This document shows, piece after piece, positions 1 through 6,085 of a stretch of 8,858 nt of DNA. The stretch is taken from assembly GCA_028284565.1 (NCBI GenBank), contig JANQRM010000610.1:1-8858 (forward strand). Direction: 5' to 3'. Below the pieces are notes generated by a model that did not search any database, had not been told where the DNA came from, and saw only the letters and a program-made list of their open reading frames with translations. Within the stretch, counting starts at the first letter, position 1. Every line of letters starts with the position of its first letter. A program made the translations under genes and the position numbers. The DNA is from Anaerolineae bacterium (lineage in GTDB: Bacteria > Chloroflexota > Anaerolineae > Aggregatilineales > Phototrophicaceae).

Positions 1-646
1 GTAATTCGGAATCAAAGGTGGTGAAGCCATCGGTGCGTCCGGGATGGGCAATCAGACAAACTCCGCCATCCTGATGTCCTGCGTCAACCACCTCAGCCGT
101 GTCATTCGTCGCTAATAAAAAGCCTGCCTCTTTCATGAGCAAGCCAGAGGATTTATCAGTAGATAATTCTTGAGCTTCCAACAGATTATAAATTTCATGG
201 GGTTGTTGTGCGACGGGCGTGGCGACGATATTAGCGAGAATAGCCTCTGCATCATCTAGTGGCAAATGACCTTGCTCGTATAGTAGGTTGAACGTCTGTG
301 AGGTAATAGCTTGTTGTTTCTTTAAGATCGCTTTTGCCAACTCCGCTAATTCCAATTGCTGTGGGTCGAAGCCATAACAGAGAATATCGACTATCCCACC
401 CCGCCAACGTGTCGTCATCTCGACAGCAATCAGTGTGGGCATGGACTTTTCGATGGCGAGTTGTTGGATGTCCCCAATCGTATCAACGCGGTCATGGTCG
501 GTGATAGCAATGAGCGCAAAGCCCGCTTGTTTCACATGGTCGATGAGGTCGGCTGGTTTCCATGCACCATCACTATTGACCGTATGGAGTTGTAAATCAA
601 TCGAATCATCGGGATGCAGAATGAGGTTGTGTGTTGAATTAGACAT
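1..646 (-). CDS. PHP-domain metal-dependent phosphoesterase, TrpH/YciV-like (partial, C-terminus outside window)
   Basis: Reading from the ATG at 646 down to the left edge gives 215 codons without a stop, so the 3' end lies outside the window. Three PHP motifs are visible. Motif I is IDLQLHTVNSDG at residues 16-27, motif II is ITDHD at 48-52 with E76 after it, and LIAHPGR at 198-204 is the late His motif. PHP enzymes hydrolyse phosphoester bonds using bound metals; the TrpH/YciV branch includes nucleases and 3',5'-nucleotide phosphatases. The spacing between motifs, with a helical insert from about 93 to 190, suits that branch. Two positions are unusual: motif I has Gln19 where an HxH motif normally has its first His, and D87 (VDILCYG) occupies a place where relatives often have His. 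The start overlaps the end of the upstream DUF4037 gene (ATGTCTAA), which implies translational coupling. The family call is firm; the substrate is unknown. Confidence 0.85.
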   Translation of the reverse strand, partial: MSNSTHNLILHPDDSIDLQLHTVNSDGAWKPADLIDHVKQAGFALIAITDHDRVDTIGDIQQLAIEKSMPTLIAVEMTTRWRGGIVDILCYGFDPQQLELAELAKAILKKQQAITSQTFNLLYEQGHLPLDDAEAILANIVATPVAQQPHEIYNLLEAQELSTDKSSGLLMKEAGFLLATNDTAEVVDAGHQDGGVCLIAHPGRTDGFTTFDSEL

Positions 647-1754
647 CGCCATCATACAAGTCCTTGATGATATGGCGTAAATGTACTGCCTCGCGGAGGT
701 CGGTGTTGTCGCTGAACTGGCGCAGACTACCGATATGTCGGCGTTGAGCGATACTTTGAACGGCTGGGTCGGTGATCTGGGCTTGCAACTGCTCCGCTAA
801 CCGATGGGCATGACTCACCATAAAAGGACGGTCATGAAATTGGGAGAGTCGCGGTTCGATGGAGTCCGTTAATTGAAGTGCATTGTGTTGGTGGATGAGA
901 ATCGCATAGGCTTCTCTATAGGCAGATTCGCGATCTTGCCATGTCTCGCCAGTTTGCATGCGACGCAAAATCGGAGTCAGTTCGTCTGCTTGTGGCAATT
1001 CAGCAAAAGCCGTGCCAAACCACTTGGGATAGGGTGCATATTGCTTATGGAGTAAGAACCACAGGTGTATGATACTCCGCACTATTCGTCCGGCAATCAC
1101 TGCCGAGCCGAGTTCATCCCCCACATAGCCCGCGCGGGATGCCAGATGATCATCTTGACTCAGCCGTGACCAACCCCCAATCAATAAATAGAGCCAGATA
1201 TCATGGGGAAAATAAGCAAAGCGTTCTCGTATCGCTTGTAAGCCCAAATCATCATGATAGACCGCACCTTTGCTTAGCTCTAACAGAACCTGCTCATCGA
1301 GGGAGAGCCAGTCGGACGGAGTCATGGATTCATCCAAATTGATACGCGCCACCCGCCAGACAAAATCGGCTATGGTAAAGATTTCCACCCGATGATTAAT
1401 CAGTTGCCCGACCTTTGCCTCTTTCAATAATTGCGTGCCATGATCGCCATCGCCAACCAGCGGTTCGCCATAATGTGTCGAATAACCCATGAAGGTTGGT
1501 GGCAAGTGTTGACTCATGATGTGTCGAATGGCTTCGTTATGTTGGGTGAAATCGGCTTCTGTCAAAAAGAGCATGGCACGGGGTCCCCAATGGTGGTCGG
1601 TGGACATTTCCGTATCGTAGCCTAAGATTTCGGAACCCCCGCCTAGCAATCCCGCCGAATGAGGCAGGTTCGGGAAATGCTCATCTAAAATCGGGCGCAA
1701 GGCTTCATGATAAAAGTGTCGGCAGAGTTCTAATCCGGGGATGAAGGTTGGCAT
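639..1754 (-). CDS. DUF4037 domain-containing protein, nucleotidyltransferase-like
   Basis: This 371-aa protein matches my recollection of the DUF4037 family over its full length. The N-terminus holds a glycine-rich GGGSEILGYD (38-47) followed by STDHHWGPR (51-59), an arrangement like the GS...D motif of nucleotidyltransferase folds. Further family-like stretches are GAVYHDDLG (163-171), KWFGTAFAELP (244-254), an HNALQLTD segment (290-297), DRPFMVSHAHR (308-318) and IGSLRQFSDNTD (341-352). No experimentally defined reaction for the family is known to me, so a nucleotide-transfer role is inference from the motif. The ATG at 1754 is preceded by AAGGTGA and starts directly with the conserved FIPGLEL segment, so the start is well placed. 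The stop codon lies inside the start region of the PHP gene (8-bp overlap), suggesting the two are co-expressed. The promoter should lie in the 92-bp gap shared with the divergent SMP-30-like gene. Confidence 0.85.
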   Translation of the reverse strand: MPTFIPGLELCRHFYHEALRPILDEHFPNLPHSAGLLGGGSEILGYDTEMSTDHHWGPRAMLFLTEADFTQHNEAIRHIMSQHLPPTFMGYSTHYGEPLVGDGDHGTQLLKEAKVGQLINHRVEIFTIADFVWRVARINLDESMTPSDWLSLDEQVLLELSKGAVYHDDLGLQAIRERFAYFPHDIWLYLLIGGWSRLSQDDHLASRAGYVGDELGSAVIAGRIVRSIIHLWFLLHKQYAPYPKWFGTAFAELPQADELTPILRRMQTGETWQDRESAYREAYAILIHQHNALQLTDSIEPRLSQFHDRPFMVSHAHRLAEQLQAQITDPAVQSIAQRRHIGSLRQFSDNTDLREAVHLRHIIKDLYDGDV

Positions 1755-1787
1755 GGGTCACCTTGGGATGATTGGTCTAATTTCTGC

Positions 1788-1817
1788 TTAACAAAACTGC
1801 GTTATGGTTAGTGTAAC
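1788..1817 (+). promoter_or_regulatory. Candidate sigma70-type promoter for the SMP-30-like gene
   Basis: TTAACA at 1788-1793 (5 of 6 to the -35 consensus) is followed after 18 bp by TGTAAC at 1812-1817 (4 of 6 to the -10 consensus). A transcript would start near 1824, just ahead of the ribosome-binding site. An alternative -10, TATAAA at 1819-1824, lacks a matching -35 and would start transcription almost on the Shine-Dalgarno. This is a string match only. Confidence 0.3.
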
Positions 1818-1831
1818 GTATAAAATCATGT

Positions 1832-1837
1832 AAGGAG
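1832..1837 (+). promoter_or_regulatory. Ribosome-binding site fixing the SMP-30-like start
   Basis: AAGGAG lies 9 nt before the ATG at 1847. It supports this start, which also gives a complete signal peptide. Confidence 0.7.
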
Positions 1838-1846
1838 ACTGCCGAG

Positions 1847-2815
1847 ATGCAACGTCTTGTTTTGTTGATTGTACTATTATTGAGCTTGATGATTCCCTCG
1901 CTGGCACAAGATGAGATGGACGACTTGCCCGACCTTGTGTTGGCGATGCGACAGGGCTTCCATCCCGAAGGTATCGTCTGGGATGCAGAAGGTGAGCGGT
2001 TCCTTGTCGGGTCATTGACGGAAGGCACGATTTTTGAAGTCGCGGATGACGGCACAGTCAATGCCTTTATCGAAGATGAGGATTTAAGTTCAAGCATTGG
2101 GTTGCATATTGATACCGCGAATAACCGCCTGCTTGTTGCCAATGCCGATGCCGGGGTGTTTGCGGGTGGTATGGGCATGGCAATGCTGGGTGTCTATGAC
2201 CTGGAAACGGGTGAACGTCAGCTGATGGTCGATATGGGCGCGTTGATGCCGGATGTCCCGCATTTTGCCAATGATTTGACCGTTGATGACGAGGGCAATG
2301 TCTATGTGACGGATAGCACGGTGTCCGTGGTTTATGTGGTCGATATAGAGGGCAATGCAGACATCTTTGCTCAAGATGAACGCTTTGTGAATCAGAATTT
2401 CGGTCTGAATGGGATTGATTTTCATACCGATGGCTATCTGATTGTCGCCGTTGCCGGGGCGGGTGAATTGTATAAAGTGCCACTCGGTGATGATGGCGAA
2501 ATTACCCAAGTTATGACAGAAGAGCCTTTTGGTGTGGATGGCATGATCTTTGACGAGGACAATAATCTGATCGCGGTAGCAACGACCTTTGGCGAAGCAG
2601 GTCCCATGAGTGAATTGCTGTGGATTGCGAGCGAGGACGGTTGGGAAACAGCAACTATTGTCAATCGTGCTGAGTTGGATGGCAGTTTATCTCCCACGAC
2701 CGTCGCACTACGGGATGGGGTGGCTTATGTTGTTAATGCTCATTTTGATACGATGGGAATGAACACGACGGAGGAATTTGAAATCATCCGCGTTGATTTT
2801 GACGAGATGGAATAA
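1847..2815 (+). CDS. Secreted SMP-30/gluconolactonase/LRE-like beta-propeller protein
   Basis: A 322-aa protein with a clear Sec signal peptide: MQR, then a leucine/isoleucine-rich core to about residue 17, then SLA|Q as a plausible signal peptidase I site after A20. The rest reads as a six-bladed SMP-30-type propeller with repeated 'DxxGxxxV' strands. All four positions that bind the divalent metal in SMP-30 can be matched: E41 in HPEGIVWD, N142 in FANDLTVDDEGN, N188 in GLNGIDF and D231 in GVDGMIFDED. The family hydrolyses lactones or other esters, so a secreted or cell-surface hydrolase is likely, but the substrate cannot be read from sequence. The mature protein is very acidic, which suits an extracytoplasmic location. 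It is monocistronic: divergent from DUF4037 and followed by a hairpin terminator. Confidence 0.8.
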   Translation: MQRLVLLIVLLLSLMIPSLAQDEMDDLPDLVLAMRQGFHPEGIVWDAEGERFLVGSLTEGTIFEVADDGTVNAFIEDEDLSSSIGLHIDTANNRLLVANADAGVFAGGMGMAMLGVYDLETGERQLMVDMGALMPDVPHFANDLTVDDEGNVYVTDSTVSVVYVVDIEGNADIFAQDERFVNQNFGLNGIDFHTDGYLIVAVAGAGELYKVPLGDDGEITQVMTEEPFGVDGMIFDEDNNLIAVATTFGEAGPMSELLWIASEDGWETATIVNRAELDGSLSPTTVALRDGVAYVVNAHFDTMGMNTTEEFEIIRVDFDEME

Positions 2816-2830
2816 GTGAATCTGCAATTT

Positions 2831-2860
2831 GGGGTGGGAACAACTCCCGCCCCATTTTAT
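2831..2860 (+). terminator. Intrinsic terminator after the SMP-30-like gene
   Basis: GGGGTGGGA (2831-2839) and TCCCGCCCC (2845-2853) form a 9-bp stem with one T-G wobble and an ACAAC loop, followed by ATTTTAT. It begins 15 nt after the stop codon. The T-tract overlaps the stop codon (2857-2859) of the convergent 190-aa gene. In the opposite direction the stem is followed by AAATTG rather than a T-run, so termination should be better for plus-strand transcripts. Confidence 0.85.
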
Positions 2861-3429
2861 CCCCCAAAGACGGTTAGGGACTCCAGCAATATCGGCAACG
2901 CCATCAACCGATGCCAACCTTGTGCTTCTGTTGCTAACTGCCCATAGAAATGCAAGCGATTCTGGTTGCTCAGCGAATCTTGTGCGACCTGCAAGAAGAG
3001 ACTCTCGGAATCGACCAGCCAAGTGGTGATGCCTTCGGGAAAGTTTTCATCAATGCCATCCAGAAAGTGAGGTGATACATAGGGAGTTTGTCTGCGTTGT
3101 TCCGCTGTAGGATAAGGACTCGTCGTTGGCTTGAGTGGATGTCCCTCCACAGTCAATAGCGCAATCGGCAAATCTAGTCCCTCGAATTCAGCCAGATGCA
3201 CCGACATGACGAATCCTCCAACGCGTACCTCGCCTGACCAATCCAATTCACCAGATAGTTGTGTTAATGCTCCGCCCTGTTGTCCCCAAGTCAGCGTGAG
3301 TGTTTCTGTCTCTGGTAAATCGACATCGCCCTGCTCACCCTGTAGTTGTGCGGAATGTGAATCGACATGAGCAAAGAGCATAGCTTGTGCATAAGATGGA
3401 ATCTGCCAGTTGGGACTGAGTTGTCGCAT
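2857..3429 (-). CDS. Hypothetical protein, 190 aa, family not recognised
   Basis: I do not recognise this protein. It has no signal peptide and no membrane segment, and it is soluble with an acidic to neutral composition. The N-terminal part (about 25-95) alternates polar and hydrophobic residues in the pattern of a beta-sheet domain (LTLTWGQQGGALTQLSGEL, then VRVGGFVMSVHL). The C-terminal half (about 135-190) has mixed helix and strand pattern, with ITTWLVDSESLFLQVAQ and a closing LPILLESLTVFGG. The ATG at 3429 follows GCGAAGGCA, a weak ribosome-binding site. The codon pattern, the length and the well-fitted ends (divergent promoter, convergent terminator) argue that it is a real gene. The bidirectional gap with the PAP2-like gene suggests the two could be co-regulated, but nothing indicates a shared function. 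Confidence 0.7.
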   Translation of the reverse strand: MRQLSPNWQIPSYAQAMLFAHVDSHSAQLQGEQGDVDLPETETLTLTWGQQGGALTQLSGELDWSGEVRVGGFVMSVHLAEFEGLDLPIALLTVEGHPLKPTTSPYPTAEQRRQTPYVSPHFLDGIDENFPEGITTWLVDSESLFLQVAQDSLSNQNRLHFYGQLATEAQGWHRLMALPILLESLTVFGG

Positions 3430-3441
3430 TGCCTTCGCCTA

Positions 3442-3470
3442 TTGACCCGTGTATCTCGCCTGTTTACTAT
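3442..3470 (+). promoter_or_regulatory. Candidate sigma70 promoter for the PAP2-like membrane gene
   Basis: TTGACC at 3442-3447 (5 of 6) and TACTAT at 3465-3470 (4 of 6) are separated by exactly 17 bp. Transcription would start near 3477, leaving about 26 nt before the ATG at 3503. Confidence 0.5.
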
Positions 3471-3474
3471 AGCA
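3466..3474 (-). promoter_or_regulatory. Candidate extended -10 promoter for the 190-aa gene
   Basis: On the minus strand this stretch reads TGCTATAGT, an extended -10 (TGnTATAAT, with one mismatch in the hexamer), with start expected near 3459, about 30 nt before the ATG at 3429. No strong -35 is seen. Its -10 box overlaps the plus-strand -10 at 3465-3470. Confidence 0.4.
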
Positions 3475-3502
3475 CTTTCAATCGAGCAACCGAAATCACG
3501 GC

Positions 3503-4159
3503 ATGTCGAACACCCAAAAACTGACCTACATGCATAAACTACCGCGCTTTCGTTCTCCTTCATGGGCGCGCCTCGTGTCGAATCTGGTCAGCCCGCCGAT
3601 TACATGGGCAGTCTGGGCATTCGCTACCGCATGGACATACTCCGCCAACCCCAGTGAAGCCCTCCTGTGGACGATTCTCTACACGACATTTGTCAGTTGG
3701 TTGCCTGTGATATTCGTTGCCTATCAAGTGAAATCGGGACGAATCGGCAATATCCATATGGATGAGAGCCACGAGCGCATCTTGCCCTTTATTGTCTCTG
3801 TCAGTCTCACGGCATTCATTGGCATCATCTTGGCGTTGATGGTCGCGCCTGCCCAGTTGTGGCTGATTGCTCTCATGAGTGCCGTACAGGTTTGTACCCT
3901 CGGTGTCATCACGATTGTCTGGCATATCAGTATGCACACGATGAGCATGATGGGGACGACGATGGCGACCTATCTCATGTTCGGCTTTGAAGTGGCGATG
4001 GCACTCTTACCCTTGATACTCCTCGTTACATCTGCCCGACTCAAACTCCAACGGCATACTCCCGCGCAACTTGTCTGGGGTGTGATTGTCGGCGGGATGA
4101 TACCCGTGATTCTGCTCCTCCCCATGCCCCTGCTCTACGATTGGCTAGGGACGTGGTGA
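3503..4159 (+). CDS. Multi-spanning membrane protein, PAP2-like with altered catalytic positions
   Basis: A 218-aa integral membrane protein with about five or six hydrophobic segments (roughly 32-46, 53-74, 96-115, 118-139, 157-176 and 191-211). The order of motifs resembles the PAP2 phosphatase superfamily: DESHERILP (87-95) near the motif I position, WHISMH (140-145) near the PSGH position, and SARLKLQRHTPAQLVWG (177-193) near SRxxxxxHxxxD. The last keeps Arg179 and His185, but the residue after Ser177 is Ala, and Gln189 stands where Asp is expected. Similar PAP2-like proteins without an obviously complete catalytic set exist, so the assignment is to fold, not proven activity. Lipid phosphate hydrolysis or undecaprenyl-type recycling is only a possibility. 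The ATG at 3503 has no good ribosome-binding site; the ATG at 3530 (residue 10) is an alternative. The stop lies within the convergent glycosyltransferase gene. Confidence 0.65.
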   Translation: MSNTQKLTYMHKLPRFRSPSWARLVSNLVSPPITWAVWAFATAWTYSANPSEALLWTILYTTFVSWLPVIFVAYQVKSGRIGNIHMDESHERILPFIVSVSLTAFIGIILALMVAPAQLWLIALMSAVQVCTLGVITIVWHISMHTMSMMGTTMATYLMFGFEVAMALLPLILLVTSARLKLQRHTPAQLVWGVIVGGMIPVILLLPMPLLYDWLGTW

Positions 4160-5314
4160 GTGTATTGGTTGTTTCTCTCTGGGAAGGCGTTCCAATAATG
4201 GCACGGAAGATGATGCTTCTGGCAAGTTAGCAATTTCTCTCCGAAGTTGTTGTGTGTTGTTTCGAAAACTTGGCTCGTTAAGAACAGTCGATACTGTCTC
4301 ACGAATCTCATCTGGTGTGACGGATACAGCATCCAGTGACACCCCCACGCCCAAATCGACACAACGCATCGCATTCAAGGGTTGGTCAGCACCCATTGGA
4401 ATCAAGACCATCGGCAGACCATGCGCCAGCGCACCCATGACACTCCCTGAACCCCCATGCGAAATCACAATGTCACTATGGGGCAGAAGCTGGTTTTGCG
4501 GAATATATTGAGCAATGTGGATATGAGGCGGTTGTGACCCAAATTCGGCAGGGTCGATATGCTTTCCGACGGTGACAATCACATTCATAGCTAAGTCAGC
4601 TAGTCCATCCAACACTCTTGAGAACAAATCCCCAGATTCGGTGTTGAAGATTGTTCCCAGTGTGAAATAAATCGTTGGTGCATCAGCCAAATACTTCTTA
4701 ATGGGACGAGGCATTTTGGAATATAGGGTCATCGGACGAAACGAATAGGCAGTCTTCGGCAGTGGAAAAGCAGGATGACGATAACTCGGTGGAAAAGGCG
4801 ACAACACCAGATACCGACTCAACATCCTACAATCCGGGTCGGGTGGCAAGCCATGCTCTGTGCGGACTTCATTCAACGCATCCGCCACCACATCGGGACG
4901 CACAAATGCCCCCGACGCAATCACTAATACCGACGCATAGGGAATGCTCAGTCGTTCTCCCACAATCATCGCACCGAAGTCCGTCTCATCACACACGAAA
5001 ATATCCGGTTGCCATGCCTCACATACAGGGATGAGGTATTCCGCTTTCTGTCTTGCACCCTGACGCGCAAACTTCTCCCGTAAATCAGCTTCTTCGCTCA
5101 ACATATCCACGGGTCGCAGAGCAATTCTTTGTGGCGGATTGCTATCCTTCTCACCCAATGGAATCACGTTAAAGCCAGCTTGTTCGACTGTCTTCACCAT
5201 GGAATGCCCGCAGGCAAACATCACCTGATGTCCTGCTGATTGAGTGGCGTTGGCAATGGGTAACATCGGCAAAAAGTGACCATTCCCACCGACAAAGCTA
5301 AACAAGGCACGCAT
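4145..5314 (-). CDS. Glycosyltransferase, GT1/MGT family (UDP-sugar type, GT-B fold)
   Basis: The protein is 389 aa from the ATG at 5314. The frame is open up to an ATG at 5368 (407 aa), but 5314 is better: it starts with MRALFSFVGGNGHFLP, the usual family N-terminus, and has GGGGAG 5 nt upstream. Motifs by residue from 5314: GGNGHFLP (9-16) with the family's N-terminal catalytic-type His13, TLGTIF (218-223) opening the C-terminal Rossmann domain, and the donor-binding box SHGGSGSVMGAL...GADQPLNA (285-315) with His286 and Asp310-Gln311. These enzymes transfer a sugar from a nucleotide donor to lipids, macrolides, flavonoids or other small acceptors. Size and motifs match MGT/EryCIII-like enzymes. 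The acceptor is unknown, and no biosynthetic cluster surrounds the gene. It ends 15 bp inside the convergent membrane gene. Confidence 0.88.
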   Translation of the reverse strand: MRALFSFVGGNGHFLPMLPIANATQSAGHQVMFACGHSMVKTVEQAGFNVIPLGEKDSNPPQRIALRPVDMLSEEADLREKFARQGARQKAEYLIPVCEAWQPDIFVCDETDFGAMIVGERLSIPYASVLVIASGAFVRPDVVADALNEVRTEHGLPPDPDCRMLSRYLVLSPFPPSYRHPAFPLPKTAYSFRPMTLYSKMPRPIKKYLADAPTIYFTLGTIFNTESGDLFSRVLDGLADLAMNVIVTVGKHIDPAEFGSQPPHIHIAQYIPQNQLLPHSDIVISHGGSGSVMGALAHGLPMVLIPMGADQPLNAMRCVDLGVGVSLDAVSVTPDEIRETVSTVLNEPSFRNNTQQLRREIANLPEASSSVPLLERLPREKQPIHSPRP

Positions 5315-5319
5315 AACGA

Positions 5320-5325
5320 CTCCCC
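5320..5325 (-). promoter_or_regulatory. Ribosome-binding site deciding the glycosyltransferase start
   Basis: The minus strand reads GGGGAG here, 5 nt before the ATG at 5314. It favours this start over the ATG at 5368, which has no comparable site and would add 18 residues before the conserved N-terminal strand. Confidence 0.65.
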
Positions 5326-5344
5326 GACACACTGCGGATTTTGA

Positions 5345-5373
5345 TAGACAGGGGTGTAATATCCACATAAAAT
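5345..5373 (+). promoter_or_regulatory. Sigma70-type promoter of the 5400-7351 operon
   Basis: TAGACA at 5345-5350 (5 of 6) and TAAAAT at 5368-5373 (5 of 6) have an ideal 17-bp spacer. Start is predicted near 5380, giving about 20 nt before the ATG at 5400. This is the best promoter match in the window. Confidence 0.6.
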
Positions 5374-5399
5374 GGTATCAAAATAGTGATGGACATCCG

Positions 5400-6011
5400 A
5401 TGACAGACCCCAAACCCAAACGCAAAAATCGACCTGTTTCACGACTACAACTCCTTATCCCCGTCATTGCGTTTATGCTTGCTGTTGCGATGGGACGCTA
5501 TTTTGGGACGCTAGATGATACCATTCGCTTCGATTCGGTGAGTTATACACCAACCATTATCTTGCCTTTAATCCTCTTTTCAAAACCTATTGTTACCGCA
5601 ATGAGTATTGGCTTGGTCATCTTCGCCAGTTATCGTCTCTATCTGCTCTATCCCAGCTTGTTGACGAACCTATTCAGCAGTGTCCTCTTCTTGGGCTTCA
5701 CGGTCTTTTTAATTGCAAATCTGTGGCTTTTCAGCTTTCGTGCCACGGTGACCGACACGCTTCAGTACCAAGACATCTCGTATCAAGCGATTGAATGGTA
5801 TGACCCAATCGATACGGATACCTACTCTTGTGCATGGGGCTGTTATCATACGAGCTTTTATCAATGTGACTCAGCGGGGATTATCTGCGAGGCATTGGAT
5901 TATCAGCTGAATTATGTTGAACCTGACTCCGGTATTGAACGAACTGAACGTGCGATTTTATTCACGATTGATAATGAAGTCATTCACGAAATCCCCTTAG
6001 CCAGCGAATGA
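5400..6011 (+). CDS. Membrane protein with Cys-containing C-terminal domain, copy A of a tandem pair
   Basis: A 203-aa protein of no family I recognise. A basic N-terminus (KPKRKNR, 5-11) precedes three hydrophobic segments at about 17-36, 52-79 and 89-112. A soluble domain of about 90 residues follows, with four cysteines (144, 148, 156, 163). By the positive-inside pattern and an odd number of segments, this C-terminal domain should be outside the cytoplasmic membrane, where the cysteines could form disulfides. The motif YQCDSAGIICEAL (154-166) and the ending EVIHEIPLASE are shared with the next gene. The TGA stop overlaps a downstream ATG (ATGA, 6008-6011), a common sign of coupling. No strong ribosome-binding site precedes 5400. 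The shared operon with a racemase gives no firm functional clue. Confidence 0.75.
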   Translation: MTDPKPKRKNRPVSRLQLLIPVIAFMLAVAMGRYFGTLDDTIRFDSVSYTPTIILPLILFSKPIVTAMSIGLVIFASYRLYLLYPSLLTNLFSSVLFLGFTVFLIANLWLFSFRATVTDTLQYQDISYQAIEWYDPIDTDTYSCAWGCYHTSFYQCDSAGIICEALDYQLNYVEPDSGIERTERAILFTIDNEVIHEIPLASE

Positions 6012-6085
6012 GCCAAGCCATGATAGAGGACAAAACCAAGCGCAAAAACCAGTACACGCCGAGATAGAAGTGGGTAACTTTTTAT
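6008..6085 (+). pseudogene. N-terminal remnant of copy B, closed by an in-frame TAG
   Basis: The ATG at 6008 (ATGA overlap with the upstream stop) and the ATG at 6020 are in the same frame as the ATG at 6086. From 6020 the frame reads MIEDKTKRKNQYTPR, then TAG at 6065-6067, then KWVTFY and the Met at 6086. The first 15 codons align without gaps to MTDPKPKRKNRPVSR of copy A, and the TAG aligns with its Leu16 codon (CTA). This is strong evidence that copy B once began at 6008 or 6020 and acquired a single nonsense codon. Alternatives are a sequencing error, or readthrough. Confidence 0.7.

Noticed and set aside
1800..1818. CGTTA...TAACG inverted repeat in the SMP-30/DUF4037 gap as an operator
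   Set aside because: The arms are only 5 bp with a 9-nt spacer, which is too short to distinguish from chance.
1777..2178. Minus-strand open frame of 133 codons opposite the start of the SMP-30-like gene
   Set aside because: It is Ser/Thr/Asn-rich with no conserved pattern and lies opposite a gene with a signal peptide, ribosome-binding site and family motifs.
2067..2509. Two long minus-strand frames (about 138 codons each) within the SMP-30-like gene
   Set aside because: Their His/Pro/Arg- or Ile-rich composition is typical of reverse-frame artefacts, and they have no ribosome-binding site.
3560..3937. Minus-strand open frame of 125 codons opposite the PAP2-like gene
   Set aside because: It is a charged, low-complexity translation opposite strong membrane segments on the plus strand.
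5315..5368. N-terminal extension of the glycosyltransferase to the ATG at 5368
   Set aside because: The extra 18 residues precede the conserved first strand, have no ribosome-binding site and overlap the divergent promoter.
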